DNA from: Mycobacterium botniense
Lineage (GTDB): Bacteria; Actinomycetota; Actinomycetes; Mycobacteriales; Mycobacteriaceae
DNA length: 64,000 bases
Assembly (NCBI RefSeq): GCF_010723305.1
Contig: NZ_BLKW01000002.1
Span: forward strand, 1,178,001 to 1,242,000
Direction of reading: 5' to 3'
The position numbers and the translations under genes were made by a program. Each line of letters begins with the position of its first letter. Within the stretch, counting starts at the first letter, position 1. Below are positions 54,736 through 64,000 of this stretch, piece by piece. Below the pieces are notes generated by a model. That model was not told the DNA's origin, made no database searches, and was given only the letters and a program-made list of their open reading frames with translations.

Positions 54736-55238
54736 GCCGTCAGCTTAGGTCGCTGCCGACGATCCGACCGGTTGACACCGCCCGACATCCACTCCGGCGG
54801 CGGGAACACCGTCAACGCGGCCGCCGTGCCGACGTGCCGAACGGCACCGTGCCAGATCAGGCTGGGACACCACGTGAGGTCCTCTTCCCGCCTCACCCGA
54901 TCGTTTACGCTCGCTTCCGGGGCGGTCGACTGCGTTCACGGTGCGTGAAGGTTCGCTGATCGCTAATTCAGACTCAGCGAGATGGTCGGCAATGTCAGCC
55001 ACCACCGTCAGTCCGTGTTTCACACCGGGCAGCTCCTGTTTCGTTTGCCAGGCCGATAACGTGGCTATTCCCCAACCCATGTGGAAATGAACGACTGGGT
55101 GTCGGGACGCGATGACAGTGCACCACGGCTACCTGGACTACGGTTAGGTGAACAATAATTGCGTCGTCCGGAGACGGGCGCTGCGAGAATTCGGGCAATT
55201 GGGGCAGGTCAGGCCCGCCCGATGCAGGAGGTGACGGG
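54736..55238. other. Gene-free stretch before pepA
   Basis: M. tuberculosis has Rv0122-Rv0124 (including a PE_PGRS gene) here; none is visible. A minus-strand frame at about 54940-55080 (MGWGIATLSAWQTKQEL, VADIADHLAESELAI) reads protein-like for about 45 residues, then loses meaning, and could be a remnant. Confidence 0.45.
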
Positions 55239-56309
55239 ATGAGCAAATCGCACCGCCGCACACCGTGGTGGTCGTGGTGGTTACTCATTTTGACAGTTGT
55301 GCTGGGACTGGGCCTGGTCACACCGCCGGCGCACGCTTCGCCGCCGGTACGTGGCCGGTTCACCGAGGCTCCCGCTCCACCGCCTGACCCGTTAGCGACC
55401 GTCGGGCAGGTAGGCCCGGCCATCGTCGACATCGACGCCCAGCTGGGCTACCAAAACGCGGTGGGAGCGGGAACCGGTATTGTGCTCGATCCCAACGGCG
55501 AGGTGCTGACCAACAACCATGTCATCGCGGGCGCCACTGACATCAAAGCCAGAGATATCGGAAACGGTCAAAGCTATGACGTGGATGTTGTCGGATACGA
55601 CCGCAGCCATGACATCGCCCTGCTGCGGCTGCGCGGGGCGAGCGGTCTGCCGACAGCCAACCTGGGTGACTCGTCCCAAGTGGCGATCGGCGAACCGGTT
55701 GTCGCCTTGGGAAACGCCGGCGGAGTCGGGGGAACTCCCAGTGCGGTGGCGGGCCACGTGACCGCGCTGAACCAGACCGTCACCGCCTCAGACGCCCTGA
55801 CCGGAAGCTCGGAGACGCTGAGTGGACTGATCCAGATGGATGCGGCTATCCGGCCCGGAGACTCGGGTGGGCCCACCGTGAACGCCGCTAACCAAGTGAT
55901 CGGCATGAACACCGCGGCGTCCGACAATTACAAGTTTTCCGGCGGCGGGACAGGGTTCGCGATTCCGATCAATCAAGCCAGGGCGATCGCCGGACAGATC
56001 CGTGCCGGTGCTGCATCAGCGACCGTGCATATCGGCCCCACGCCGTTCCTGGGCGTCGGTGTCACCGATCACGGCGGCAACGGCGCAAAGGTGGTTCGGG
56101 TGCTACCAAATGCTCCTGCCGCACAAGCGGGCATCGCGAAGGAGGACGTGATCACCGCAGTTGACGGGCAACCCGTCGACTCGGCCACTGCGCTGACGAG
56201 CATCCTCGACCAGCACCACCCCGGGGACACCATCTCGTTGAGTTGGCATGGCCCGCTCACCGGTGAGCACACAGCTAACGTGACGTTGACGGAGGGGCCG
56301 CCGGGCTGA
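55239..56309 (+). CDS. pepA: Secreted trypsin-like serine protease with PDZ domain (PepA)
   Basis: A 356-residue HtrA-like exported protease. Seen: signal peptide ([18 protein letters not shown], cleavage near AHAS), catalytic His in [13 protein letters not shown], Asp in [13 protein letters not shown], Ser in [12 protein letters not shown], and a C-terminal PDZ domain ([35 protein letters not shown]). The ATG follows GGAGGTGA. Matches Rv0125, known as the Mtb32A antigen. It likely degrades or processes envelope proteins. Confidence 0.95.
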   Translation: MSKSHRRTPWWSWWLLILTVVLGLGLVTPPAHASPPVRGRFTEAPAPPPDPLATVGQVGPAIVDIDAQLGYQNAVGAGTGIVLDPNGEVLTNNHVIAGATDIKARDIGNGQSYDVDVVGYDRSHDIALLRLRGASGLPTANLGDSSQVAIGEPVVALGNAGGVGGTPSAVAGHVTALNQTVTASDALTGSSETLSGLIQMDAAIRPGDSGGPTVNAANQVIGMNTAASDNYKFSGGGTGFAIPINQARAIAGQIRAGAASATVHIGPTPFLGVGVTDHGGNGAKVVRVLPNAPAAQAGIAKEDVITAVDGQPVDSATALTSILDQHHPGDTISLSWHGPLTGEHTANVTLTEGPPG

Positions 56310-56400
56310 TACCGACGCGCAGCGACGGCTGCATCCAATCCTTTTGGTACCGTCCAGGATTGGGTTTGCGGTCTCGGGTAACCGTGGCATCGTGGATGTG

Positions 56401-58167
56401 ATGAACCCTGTAGATGACAGCGCCGAGCACGGTCCGGCGGGGGGCAGTCACCTCGAAGGCGGTCTGGTCGAACATCCCAGTGCCGACGATTTCGCCGAGG
56501 CCCATATCCTGCCTGCCGATCCAACGTGGTACAAGCACGCCGTTTTCTATGAAGTGCTGGTCCGGGCCTTCTACGACGCTAACGCGGATGGTTCGGGCGA
56601 CCTGCGTGGGCTCATCGATCGCCTCGACTATCTCCGATGGCTCGGCATCGACTGCATCTGGCTGCCACCGTTTTACGACTCTCCGCTACGTGACGGCGGC
56701 TATGACATCCGTGACTTCTACAAGGTGCTGCCCGAATTCGGTACCGTCGATGATTTCGTTGCGCTGGTTGACGCCGCCCATCGGCGCGGTATCCGCGTTA
56801 TCACCGACCTGGTGATGAACCACACGTCCGACTCACACCCGTGGTTCCAGGAATCCCGTCGCGACCCTGACGGGCCATACGGTGATTACTACGTGTGGAG
56901 TGACACCAGTGAACGTTACGCAGACGCCCGGATTATCTTTGTCGACACCGAAGAGTCGAACTGGACGTTTGATCCGGTTCGCCGCCAATTCTATTGGCAC
57001 CGGTTCTTTTCTCACCAGCCGGATCTGAACTATGACAATCCAGCCGTGCAGGAAGCGATGCTCGACGTCATTCGCTTCTGGCTTGGTCTGGGTATTGACG
57101 GGTTCCGGCTCGACGCAGTGCCCTATCTTTTCGAGCGTGAGGGTACCAACTGCGAAAACTTGCCGGAGACGCACGCGTTTCTCAAACGCGTCCGCAAGGT
57201 TGTGGACGACGAATTCCCGGGCCGGGTGCTGCTCGCCGAGGCTAATCAATGGCCGAGTGACGTCGTCGAATACTTTGGTGACCCCGAGACCGGCGGCGAC
57301 GAATGCCATATGGCGTTCCATTTTCCGCTGATGCCGCGCATCTTCATGGCCGTCCGTCGTGAGTCACGGTTTCCGATCTCAGAGATCCTGGCGCAGACCC
57401 CACCGATCCCGAAGATGGCCCAGTGGGGGATTTTCTTGCGCAACCACGACGAGCTCACGCTGGAAATGGTCACCGACGAAGAACGTGACTATATGTACGC
57501 CGAGTACGCTAAAGACCCGCGGATGAAGGCGAATGTGGGGATTCGGCGTCGACTGGCCCCGCTGCTGGAGAACGATCGAAACCAGATCCAGTTGTTCACC
57601 GCGCTGTTGCTGTCGTTGCCGGGATCACCGGTGATCTACTACGGCGACGAAATCGGCATGGGTGACGTCATCTGGCTGGGCGATCGCGACGGTGTCCGCA
57701 CTCCGATGCAGTGGACGCCGGATCGCAACGCCGGCTTCTCCACCGCCAACCCCGGCCGGCTCTACGTGCCCCCCTGCCAGGATCCGGTGTACGGCTACCA
57801 GGCCGTTAACGTGGAGGCCCAACGTGATACCTCAACATCACTGCTGAACTGGACCCGTACCATGCTGGCGGTGCGACGACGACACCCCGCATTCGCCATC
57901 GGAGCCTTCCGTGAGCTGGGCGGATCCAATCCATCGGTGCTGGCGTACGTGCGCGAAGCCGATGACGACACGGTGCTCTGTGTCAACAATCTGTCGCGAT
58001 TCCCACAGCCTATCGAGCTGAACCTGCAGCACTGGAACGGCTACACACCAGTGGAGTTGACTGGGCATGTGGAGTTTCCTCGCATCGGTCACTTGCCCTA
58101 CCTGCTGACCCTGCCGGGACACGGGTTCTACTGGTTTCAATTGAACGCTTCTGAGGAGACACCATGA
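56401..58167 (+). CDS. treS: Trehalose synthase / maltose alpha-D-glucosyltransferase
   Basis: Interconverts trehalose and maltose. The 588-residue GH13 protein from ATG 56401 shows [64 protein letters not shown] (nucleophile Asp), [15 protein letters not shown] (acid Glu) and [13 protein letters not shown]. Matches Rv0126. It overlaps mak by four bases (ATGA). TreS and Mak form a complex that channels trehalose to maltose-1-phosphate for the GlgE alpha-glucan pathway. Confidence 0.97.
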   Translation: MNPVDDSAEHGPAGGSHLEGGLVEHPSADDFAEAHILPADPTWYKHAVFYEVLVRAFYDANADGSGDLRGLIDRLDYLRWLGIDCIWLPPFYDSPLRDGGYDIRDFYKVLPEFGTVDDFVALVDAAHRRGIRVITDLVMNHTSDSHPWFQESRRDPDGPYGDYYVWSDTSERYADARIIFVDTEESNWTFDPVRRQFYWHRFFSHQPDLNYDNPAVQEAMLDVIRFWLGLGIDGFRLDAVPYLFEREGTNCENLPETHAFLKRVRKVVDDEFPGRVLLAEANQWPSDVVEYFGDPETGGDECHMAFHFPLMPRIFMAVRRESRFPISEILAQTPPIPKMAQWGIFLRNHDELTLEMVTDEERDYMYAEYAKDPRMKANVGIRRRLAPLLENDRNQIQLFTALLLSLPGSPVIYYGDEIGMGDVIWLGDRDGVRTPMQWTPDRNAGFSTANPGRLYVPPCQDPVYGYQAVNVEAQRDTSTSLLNWTRTMLAVRRRHPAFAIGAFRELGGSNPSVLAYVREADDDTVLCVNNLSRFPQPIELNLQHWNGYTPVELTGHVEFPRIGHLPYLLTLPGHGFYWFQLNASEETP

Positions 58168-59501
58168 GCTCGCCAGCCAATCTGCCGTGGTCAGAGTGGC
58201 TTCCACAACAACGCTGGTACGCCGGGCGCAGTCGGGAGTTGTCCACCGCCGAACCCGGTCTTACCGTGGCCCTGCGCGACGACCTGGACTTGGTGCTGGT
58301 CGACGTCTCCTATGCCGACGGGTCGACGGAGCGCTATCAAGTGCTCGTCAGCTGGGGTTCAGGACCCGTCTCGGAGTACAGTGCGGTGGCCACCATCGGC
58401 GCCGACCAGGACCATACCGCTTACGACGCGCTCTACGAGCCGAGGGCAGCTCGATACGTGCTGTCGTTGATGGATTCGTCGGCGATACGCGGCGATGTCT
58501 CGTTTATCAGGGAGCCCGATGTCGTGTTGCCGCTGGACGCAGCGTCATGGGTCTCGGAAGCTGAGCAAACCAACACCAGCGTCATTTTCGAGCAGGAAGC
58601 CATTCTCAAGGTCTACCGCCGGGTCACTGGCGGAATTAACCCCGATATTGAGCTGAACCGGGTCCTCGGTCGCGCGGGTAACCCCCATGTCGCGCGGTTG
58701 CTGGGCTCCTACGAGGTGGTTGTGCCCGGACAGCCGGACGATAACCGCTGCCCGTTGGGCATGTTGACTGCCTACCAGGCCAACGCGGCTGAAGGGTGGG
58801 CGATGGCGACCGCCAGCGTGCGGGACCTATTTGCTGAGGGAGACTTGTACGCCCACGAAGTTGGCGGAGACTTCGCCGGCGAGGCGTTCCGGCTTGGGGA
58901 AGCTGTCGCGTCCGTGCATGCCACGCTCGCCGAATGTCTGGGCACGTCGGAGGCCGCGTTTCCGGTGGACACGATGCTGGCTCGGCTGTCGGCGACAGCG
59001 GCGGCGGTGCCCCAGCTAGCGCCGTACGTCGCCGCAATCGAACAGCGATTCCAAAAGCTTGCCGAAGAGACGGTGACAGTTCAGCGCGTGCATGGCGATC
59101 TGCATCTCGGACAAGTGCTGCGCACGCCGGAAACCTGGTTGCTGATCGACTTCGAGGGTGAGCCCGGCACGCCGCTCAGCGCGCGACGGGCACCGGATTC
59201 CCCGCTTCGCGACGTGGCCGGGGTGCTGCGCTCCTTCGAATACGCTGCTTACGGGCCGCTGGTAGATCAGACCGCCGACAAGCAACTGGCCGCCCGTGCC
59301 CGGGAGTGGGTCGAGCGGAACCGGGCCGCGTTCTGCGACGGATACGCAGCAGGATCGGGAATTGATCCCCGCGACTCAGCGCTGCTGCTGGCCGCTTACG
59401 AACTGGATAAGGCCGTCTACGAGACCGGTTATGAGGCCCGCCACCGGCCCGGGTGGCTGCCCATACCGCTGCGGTCGATCGCCCGGATGACCGCGGCCTA
59501 A
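58164..59501 (+). CDS. mak: Maltokinase
   Basis: Phosphorylates maltose to maltose-1-phosphate with ATP. The 445-residue protein (also called Pep2) has an N-terminal cap ([20 protein letters not shown]) and an aminoglycoside-phosphotransferase-like kinase domain with the catalytic loop [13 protein letters not shown] and the Mg2+ motif [12 protein letters not shown], then [16 protein letters not shown]. Matches Rv0127. Coupled to treS by a four-base overlap; TreS supplies its substrate. The next M. tuberculosis gene, Rv0128, is missing here. Confidence 0.96.
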   Translation: MSSPANLPWSEWLPQQRWYAGRSRELSTAEPGLTVALRDDLDLVLVDVSYADGSTERYQVLVSWGSGPVSEYSAVATIGADQDHTAYDALYEPRAARYVLSLMDSSAIRGDVSFIREPDVVLPLDAASWVSEAEQTNTSVIFEQEAILKVYRRVTGGINPDIELNRVLGRAGNPHVARLLGSYEVVVPGQPDDNRCPLGMLTAYQANAAEGWAMATASVRDLFAEGDLYAHEVGGDFAGEAFRLGEAVASVHATLAECLGTSEAAFPVDTMLARLSATAAAVPQLAPYVAAIEQRFQKLAEETVTVQRVHGDLHLGQVLRTPETWLLIDFEGEPGTPLSARRAPDSPLRDVAGVLRSFEYAAYGPLVDQTADKQLAARAREWVERNRAAFCDGYAAGSGIDPRDSALLLAAYELDKAVYETGYEARHRPGWLPIPLRSIARMTAA

Positions 59502-59562
59502 CCCGTGAGCGTGCTGTCCGGTCCGGTCTGGTCGGTCCACCGCGTCACGGCCAGGGAGGGTG

Positions 59563-59604
59563 AAAAACATCGGCAGCAACGCCGTGATGGCGCTGCTGCC
59601 GATG
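59563..59604 (-). terminator. Intrinsic terminator of fbpC
   Basis: CATCGGCAGCA (59568-59578) and TGCTGCCGATG (59594-59604) make an 11-bp stem extended, after one mismatch, by CGCC/GGCG with a 5-base loop. On the minus strand it is followed by five Ts (AAAAA at 59563-59567 on plus), a rare canonical terminator in this GC-rich genome, 10 bases after the fbpC stop. It can also end the treS-mak message. Confidence 0.85.
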
Positions 59605-59614
59605 AGCGGAGGGG

Positions 59615-60628
<1,014 letters not shown>

Positions 60629-60790
60629 TCATCGCCGCACACTGCGGTCGAATGCCGTTCTTAGGCAGTGAAACACAGCGCCGTCGAGTCTTCGGTTTAT
60701 TGCCGCCGAGCAGTAGGTCGCGGTTGGCTAACGATTGGGAGTCGGAGCGGACTCGAGCCCGGCTGACCCCATCGGTGAAGGCTGGGCGAG

Positions 60791-61288
60791 CTATTTTTGC
60801 AAGCGATGCAGCCGCACTTCTTGTAGCGCGCGGTTATCGACAGTTGCGGTCATATAACTGCCAGCGGGTTCTCGTCGGCGGTCCGTCGGTGATCCGGGGT
60901 TCAGCAAGCGCAGGCCGCTAGTCGTCGTGGTGTCCCAAGGGATGTGACTGTGGCCGAATACCACGACGTCGCTGTTCGGGTAGAGCCGCGACAGCCGTGC
61001 TTCGCGACCGGTGGCGGCGCCGGTGTCGTGCACCACCGTGAACCGCAGCCCGCCGAGTGACGCTTCAGCGCGTTCCGGCAGCCGTCGCCTCAGCACAGGC
61101 CCGTCGTTGTTTCCCCAACAGGCCAGCAGGCGACGGGCTCGGTTCTGTAGCTCGTCGAGGAGTTCCGGTGCCACCCAATCGCCGGCATGGATGACAACAT
61201 CGGCGTGTGTCACCTCGTCCCAAACTTGCGCAGGCAGATCGGGCGCCCGGTGTGGAACATGGGTATCGGCGAGCAGCAGCAACCTCAC
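60791..61288 (-). CDS. YfcE/MJ0936-type metallophosphoesterase
   Basis: A 165-residue calcineurin-like phosphoesterase from GTG 61288 (VRLLLLADTHVPHR). Seen: metal ligands DTH, GDW (IHAGDW), GNND (ACWGNNDGPVL), VHDTG and GHSH (VVFGHSHIPWD), then NPGSPTDRRR. The frame is open to 61582, but that part is not protein-like. Cleaves phosphodiesters in model substrates; cellular role unknown. Confidence 0.88.
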   Translation of the reverse strand: MRLLLLADTHVPHRAPDLPAQVWDEVTHADVVIHAGDWVAPELLDELQNRARRLLACWGNNDGPVLRRRLPERAEASLGGLRFTVVHDTGAATGREARLSRLYPNSDVVVFGHSHIPWDTTTTSGLRLLNPGSPTDRRREPAGSYMTATVDNRALQEVRLHRLQK

Positions 61289-61716
61289 ACCACCATCCTG
61301 CGCCGTCACCCTGGCGCACCCGATCGGGGGTTGCCGTGCGGCGCCGACCCGAAATCGTGGCGCGGCAGCGGTGGGCCACTCACCGGCAACCAACACCAGG
61401 CCAGGAAATATCGCATGCGATCTCATTTCGGGCGGCGAAGGCACCGGAAGCCACTCACGGCAGGGATATCGGCGTGTCAGTCTCAGCACCCGCGGCCCGG
61501 CTGTACGCCCTGGCGAGGCGGGGAAGCCGCTCGACGCACAGCCAGTCGGGCGGCTCCGATGCGGAGCCAAGTGCGGCGTCATGCCGAAGCGGAGCGTCTG
61601 GTTCTGACCACGCGATGTTCATCGCCGGGTCTGATGCCGCGGTGCTCCCCCGGGGCGCGCTTGCCCGGATGATGGCCGGGGTTAGACTAGCGGGCCGGAA
61701 CTAGAGGAGAATATGA

Positions 61717-62172
61717 ATGCGCACCTTCGAGTCGGTCGCGGAACTAGTTGCGGCCAAGGGAAAGAGCCTCGGACACAGCGACTGGGTGACGATCACCCAG
61801 GAAGCCGTGAACTTATTCGCTGACGCGACCGGGGATCATCAGTGGATTCACGTGGACCCGGAAAGAGCAGCGAAAGGACCGTTCGGCGGGACCATTGCAC
61901 ACGGGTATATGACATTGTCGCTGCTGCCGCGATTCCAGCATGAGATTTACACCGTCAAAGGCATCAAACTCGCTATCAACTACGGGCTGAACAAAGTTCG
62001 CTTTCCCGCCCCTGTGCCGGTGGGTGCCAAAGTACGTGCGCACAGTTCGCTGATTGACGTCGAGGATCTCGGCAACGGCGCGGTGCAGGCGACACTCTCC
62101 ACAACCGTCGAGATCGAAGGATCCGCCAAACCCGCGTGCGCGGCGGAAAGCATCGTCCGCTACATCTCGTGA
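61717..62172 (+). CDS. htdZ: (R)-3-hydroxyacyl-CoA dehydratase HtdZ
   Basis: A 151-residue MaoC-like hotdog hydratase. The hydratase-2 motif FADATGDHQWIHVDPERA carries the catalytic Asp and His, followed by GTIAHGYMTLSLLPRF. Matches Rv0130. AGAGGAGA lies 6-8 bases upstream of the ATG at 61717 (another ATG at 61713 is out of frame). Hydrates enoyl-CoA in beta-oxidation or PHA-like pathways; the convergent fadE1 makes the enoyl-CoA. Confidence 0.93.
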   Translation: MRTFESVAELVAAKGKSLGHSDWVTITQEAVNLFADATGDHQWIHVDPERAAKGPFGGTIAHGYMTLSLLPRFQHEIYTVKGIKLAINYGLNKVRFPAPVPVGAKVRAHSSLIDVEDLGNGAVQATLSTTVEIEGSAKPACAAESIVRYIS

Positions 62173-62246
62173 CAACACGTGAGGCGGCAGGTTTGCTCAG
62201 GTGACCGGGAGTGCGGGAACACGGGTGCGCAATCGTTTATGCCGGC

Positions 62247-63551
62247 TCAGAATTCGCCGACAGCGTGCTCCAGGCGTTCAGCTAACCGAGCTTGAGCCTG
62301 AGCGCGGCGGGCCGGCAAGTGGTGAGACGGGAATAATGTTGACACAGGCTCGTATTCACGTAGAGTGCGGCGCGCCACGGTCATCTTGTGCAGTTCAGTG
62401 GCGCCGTCAGCGATGCCCAACGACTCAGCGGCGACCATCATCTTGACGAACGGCATTTCGTTGGACACCCCAAGCGCCCCATGCAGGTGCAGGGCACGCT
62501 GAACGACGTCGTGTAGTACTTGGGGCATGGCGACCTTCACCGCCGCAATGTCCCGGCGGACCTTCTGATAGTCCTGGTGCTTGTCGATCAACCACGCGGT
62601 GCGCAGCACAAGCAACCGGAACTGTTCGATCTGGATCCAGCTGTCGGCGATCTTCTCCTGGGTCATCTGCAGATCCCCCAGCCGCCCGAACCGGGTTTGT
62701 CGTGAGACCGCCCGTTCGCACATCATGTCGAACGCCAGCCGCGCCAGCGCGATGGTGCGCATCGCGTGGTGGATGCGCCCTCCACCGAGCCTGGTCTGAG
62801 CGATCGCAAATGCCTGACCTTCACCACCCAGCAGGTGATCAGCCGGCACCCGCACGTCGGTATAACGCACGTAGCCGTGGCTGGCATGGTCGGATGACTC
62901 GCCTCCGACACCGACATTGCGCACGATCTCGATGCCCGGCGTTTCGGCGGGAACGATGAACAGTGACATTTTCTCGCGCGTGCGGGCATCGGGATTAGTA
63001 ACAGCCATCACGATGAAAAACGACGCGTGCCGGGCGTTGGAGGAAAACCACTTCTCTCCGTTGATCACCCATGAGTCGCTATCACGTTCCGCACGCGTGA
63101 CGAACAGACCAGGGTCGGATCCGCCCTGCGGTTCGGTCATCGAATAGCACGAGGTGATCTCCCCGTCGAGTAGCGGCTGCAGGTAGCGGGCTTTTTGTTC
63201 CTCGGTACCGAACAACGCGAGGATTTCGGCATTACCGGAATCCGGCGCCTGGCAGCCGAACACCGATGGCGCCCAGCGGGACCGCCCGAGAATCTCATTA
63301 AGCAGCGCCAGCTTCACCTGGCCGTAGCCTTGGCCCCCGAGTTCGGGTCGCAGATGCGCGGCCCACAGTCCCTGGTCCTTCACCTGTTGCTGCAAAGGTC
63401 GCAGGACCGCCATCGTGTCGGCGTTCTTCTTGTCGTACGGATCAAGCGGAACCACGTCGAGTGGCTCGACTTCCTCAGTAATAAACCTGTCGACCCAGTC
63501 CAGTTTCTTCTGGTACTCCGGTTCTGTTTCGAAGTCCCACACCGTCGTCAC
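62247..63551 (-). CDS. fadE1: Acyl-CoA dehydrogenase FadE1
   Basis: A 434-residue FAD acyl-CoA dehydrogenase. Seen: N-terminal helical domain (KLDWVDRFITEEVEPLD), LRPELGGQGYGQVKLALL, the flavin-binding CYSMTEPQGGSDPGLFVTRA and WVINGEKWFSSNARHASFFI, and the C-terminal HGALGVSNEMPFVKMM with RRTLREYEP. Matches Rv0131c; it lacks a few residues compared with it. Oxidises acyl-CoA to enoyl-CoA. Convergent with htdZ. Confidence 0.94.
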   Translation of the reverse strand: MTTVWDFETEPEYQKKLDWVDRFITEEVEPLDVVPLDPYDKKNADTMAVLRPLQQQVKDQGLWAAHLRPELGGQGYGQVKLALLNEILGRSRWAPSVFGCQAPDSGNAEILALFGTEEQKARYLQPLLDGEITSCYSMTEPQGGSDPGLFVTRAERDSDSWVINGEKWFSSNARHASFFIVMAVTNPDARTREKMSLFIVPAETPGIEIVRNVGVGGESSDHASHGYVRYTDVRVPADHLLGGEGQAFAIAQTRLGGGRIHHAMRTIALARLAFDMMCERAVSRQTRFGRLGDLQMTQEKIADSWIQIEQFRLLVLRTAWLIDKHQDYQKVRRDIAAVKVAMPQVLHDVVQRALHLHGALGVSNEMPFVKMMVAAESLGIADGATELHKMTVARRTLREYEPVSTLFPSHHLPARRAQAQARLAERLEHAVGEF

Positions 63552-63727
63552 CGTCCCATGGCGTCTGTGGACGCCGGCGTCTGTGCTGAAGCGAGATCAT
63601 CGTAATGCGGACGGGCGGTGATGTTGAAGGCGTGGTCACTGCCGGCTACTGGTACACGCCCATGACGGTCCGGTCAACGGCACCTGGCGAGGGGCCGGAC
63701 GTCGCGGCGAGCAGTGACTAGCCTGGC

Positions 63728-64000
63728 ATGGTGACCATCGTGGCACGTGCCGCGGCGAAAGCCGACATCCGCACGCTTTCACATGTCCTGGCGAGGGCTT
63801 TTTACGACGATCCGGTGACGACCTGGATGTTGCCCGACACCAAGTCGCGGACCAAAAACCTGTCTCGGCTGTTCGCGACGATGACCCGACACCACCACCT
63901 GGGCGGTGGCGGCGTGGAGGTGGCCTGCGACGGGCCGGTTATCGGCGCCGCGGCGCTGTGGGATCCGCCCAACCGGTGGCAGCAAACAGTCCGCGCACAA
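63728..64000 (+). CDS. GNAT family acetyltransferase, N-terminal part (cut by window edge)
   Basis: From ATG 63728 the frame is open for 91 codons to the window edge: MVTIVARAAAKADIRTLSHV, LARAFYDDPVTTWMLPD, LFATMTRHHHLGGGGVEVAC, VIGAAALWDPPNRW. This is the front half of a GNAT fold, matching Rv0133 in position. The acetyl-CoA site lies beyond the edge. The M. tuberculosis gene fgd2 (Rv0132c), expected before it, is missing. Confidence 0.85.
   Translation, partial: MVTIVARAAAKADIRTLSHVLARAFYDDPVTTWMLPDTKSRTKNLSRLFATMTRHHHLGGGGVEVACDGPVIGAAALWDPPNRWQQTVRAQ

Overview
The window is chromosomal DNA of a Mycobacterium, most likely a slow grower. The evidence is a run of genes in the order known from M. 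tuberculosis (Rv0043c to Rv0058, later Rv0111, Rv0116c, Rv0120c, Rv0121c, Rv0125-Rv0127, Rv0129c-Rv0131c, Rv0133), PE/PPE genes, an MmpS/MmpL pair, antigen 85C and a split dnaB carrying a class 3 intein. It is not M. tuberculosis itself: the core runs are interrupted by about 34 kb of accessory DNA, and several small M. tuberculosis genes (Rv0048c, Rv0052, Rv0057, Rv0128) have no counterpart here. Homology statements are from memory of the families; no search was run.

Layout. (1) About 1-13.6 kb is conserved core: a secreted protein cut by the window edge, a GntR regulator, an F420/LLM oxidoreductase, an alpha/beta hydrolase, ino1, a PadR regulator, a small Rv0049-like protein, ponA1, a membrane glycosyltransferase, rpsF-ssb-rpsR-rplI and dnaB with a 145-residue intein. 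(2) About 13.7-47 kb is accessory. It holds a CocE-type hydrolase with a divergent TetR; a magnesium M-box riboswitch leading to a PE/PPE pair; a mercury module (merR, merC, merA); a PPE gene whose promoter contains a copper-type TACCC-N5-GGGTA box; flavoenzymes; a partial ergothioneine set (egtA, egtD) joined to a sugar-porter-type transporter; a TPP enzyme; a TetR-MmpS-MmpL efflux unit; and a stretch with an aldehyde dehydrogenase, a PaaK/EhpF-like adenylating enzyme, methyltransferases, an SDR and two decayed genes. (3) About 47-64 kb returns to core: an OafA-type acyltransferase, an O-methyltransferase, a quinone oxidoreductase, ldtA, fusA2, a flavin/F420-type protein, pepA, treS-mak (trehalose to maltose-1-phosphate, feeding alpha-glucan), fbpC, a phosphoesterase, htdZ, fadE1 and the start of a GNAT acetyltransferase.

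The most interesting non-coding structure is upstream of the PE/PPE pair at 16.9-17.6 kb: an IdeR-like dyad, a promoter, an M-box aptamer, a 26-codon ORF with a strong ribosome binding site, a terminator-like hairpin and then PE/PPE. The second PPE gene (23.25 kb) has an independent metal-type operator placed exactly between its -35 and -10. Together with the mercury module this makes 16.9-24.1 kb look like a metal-responsive accessory block.
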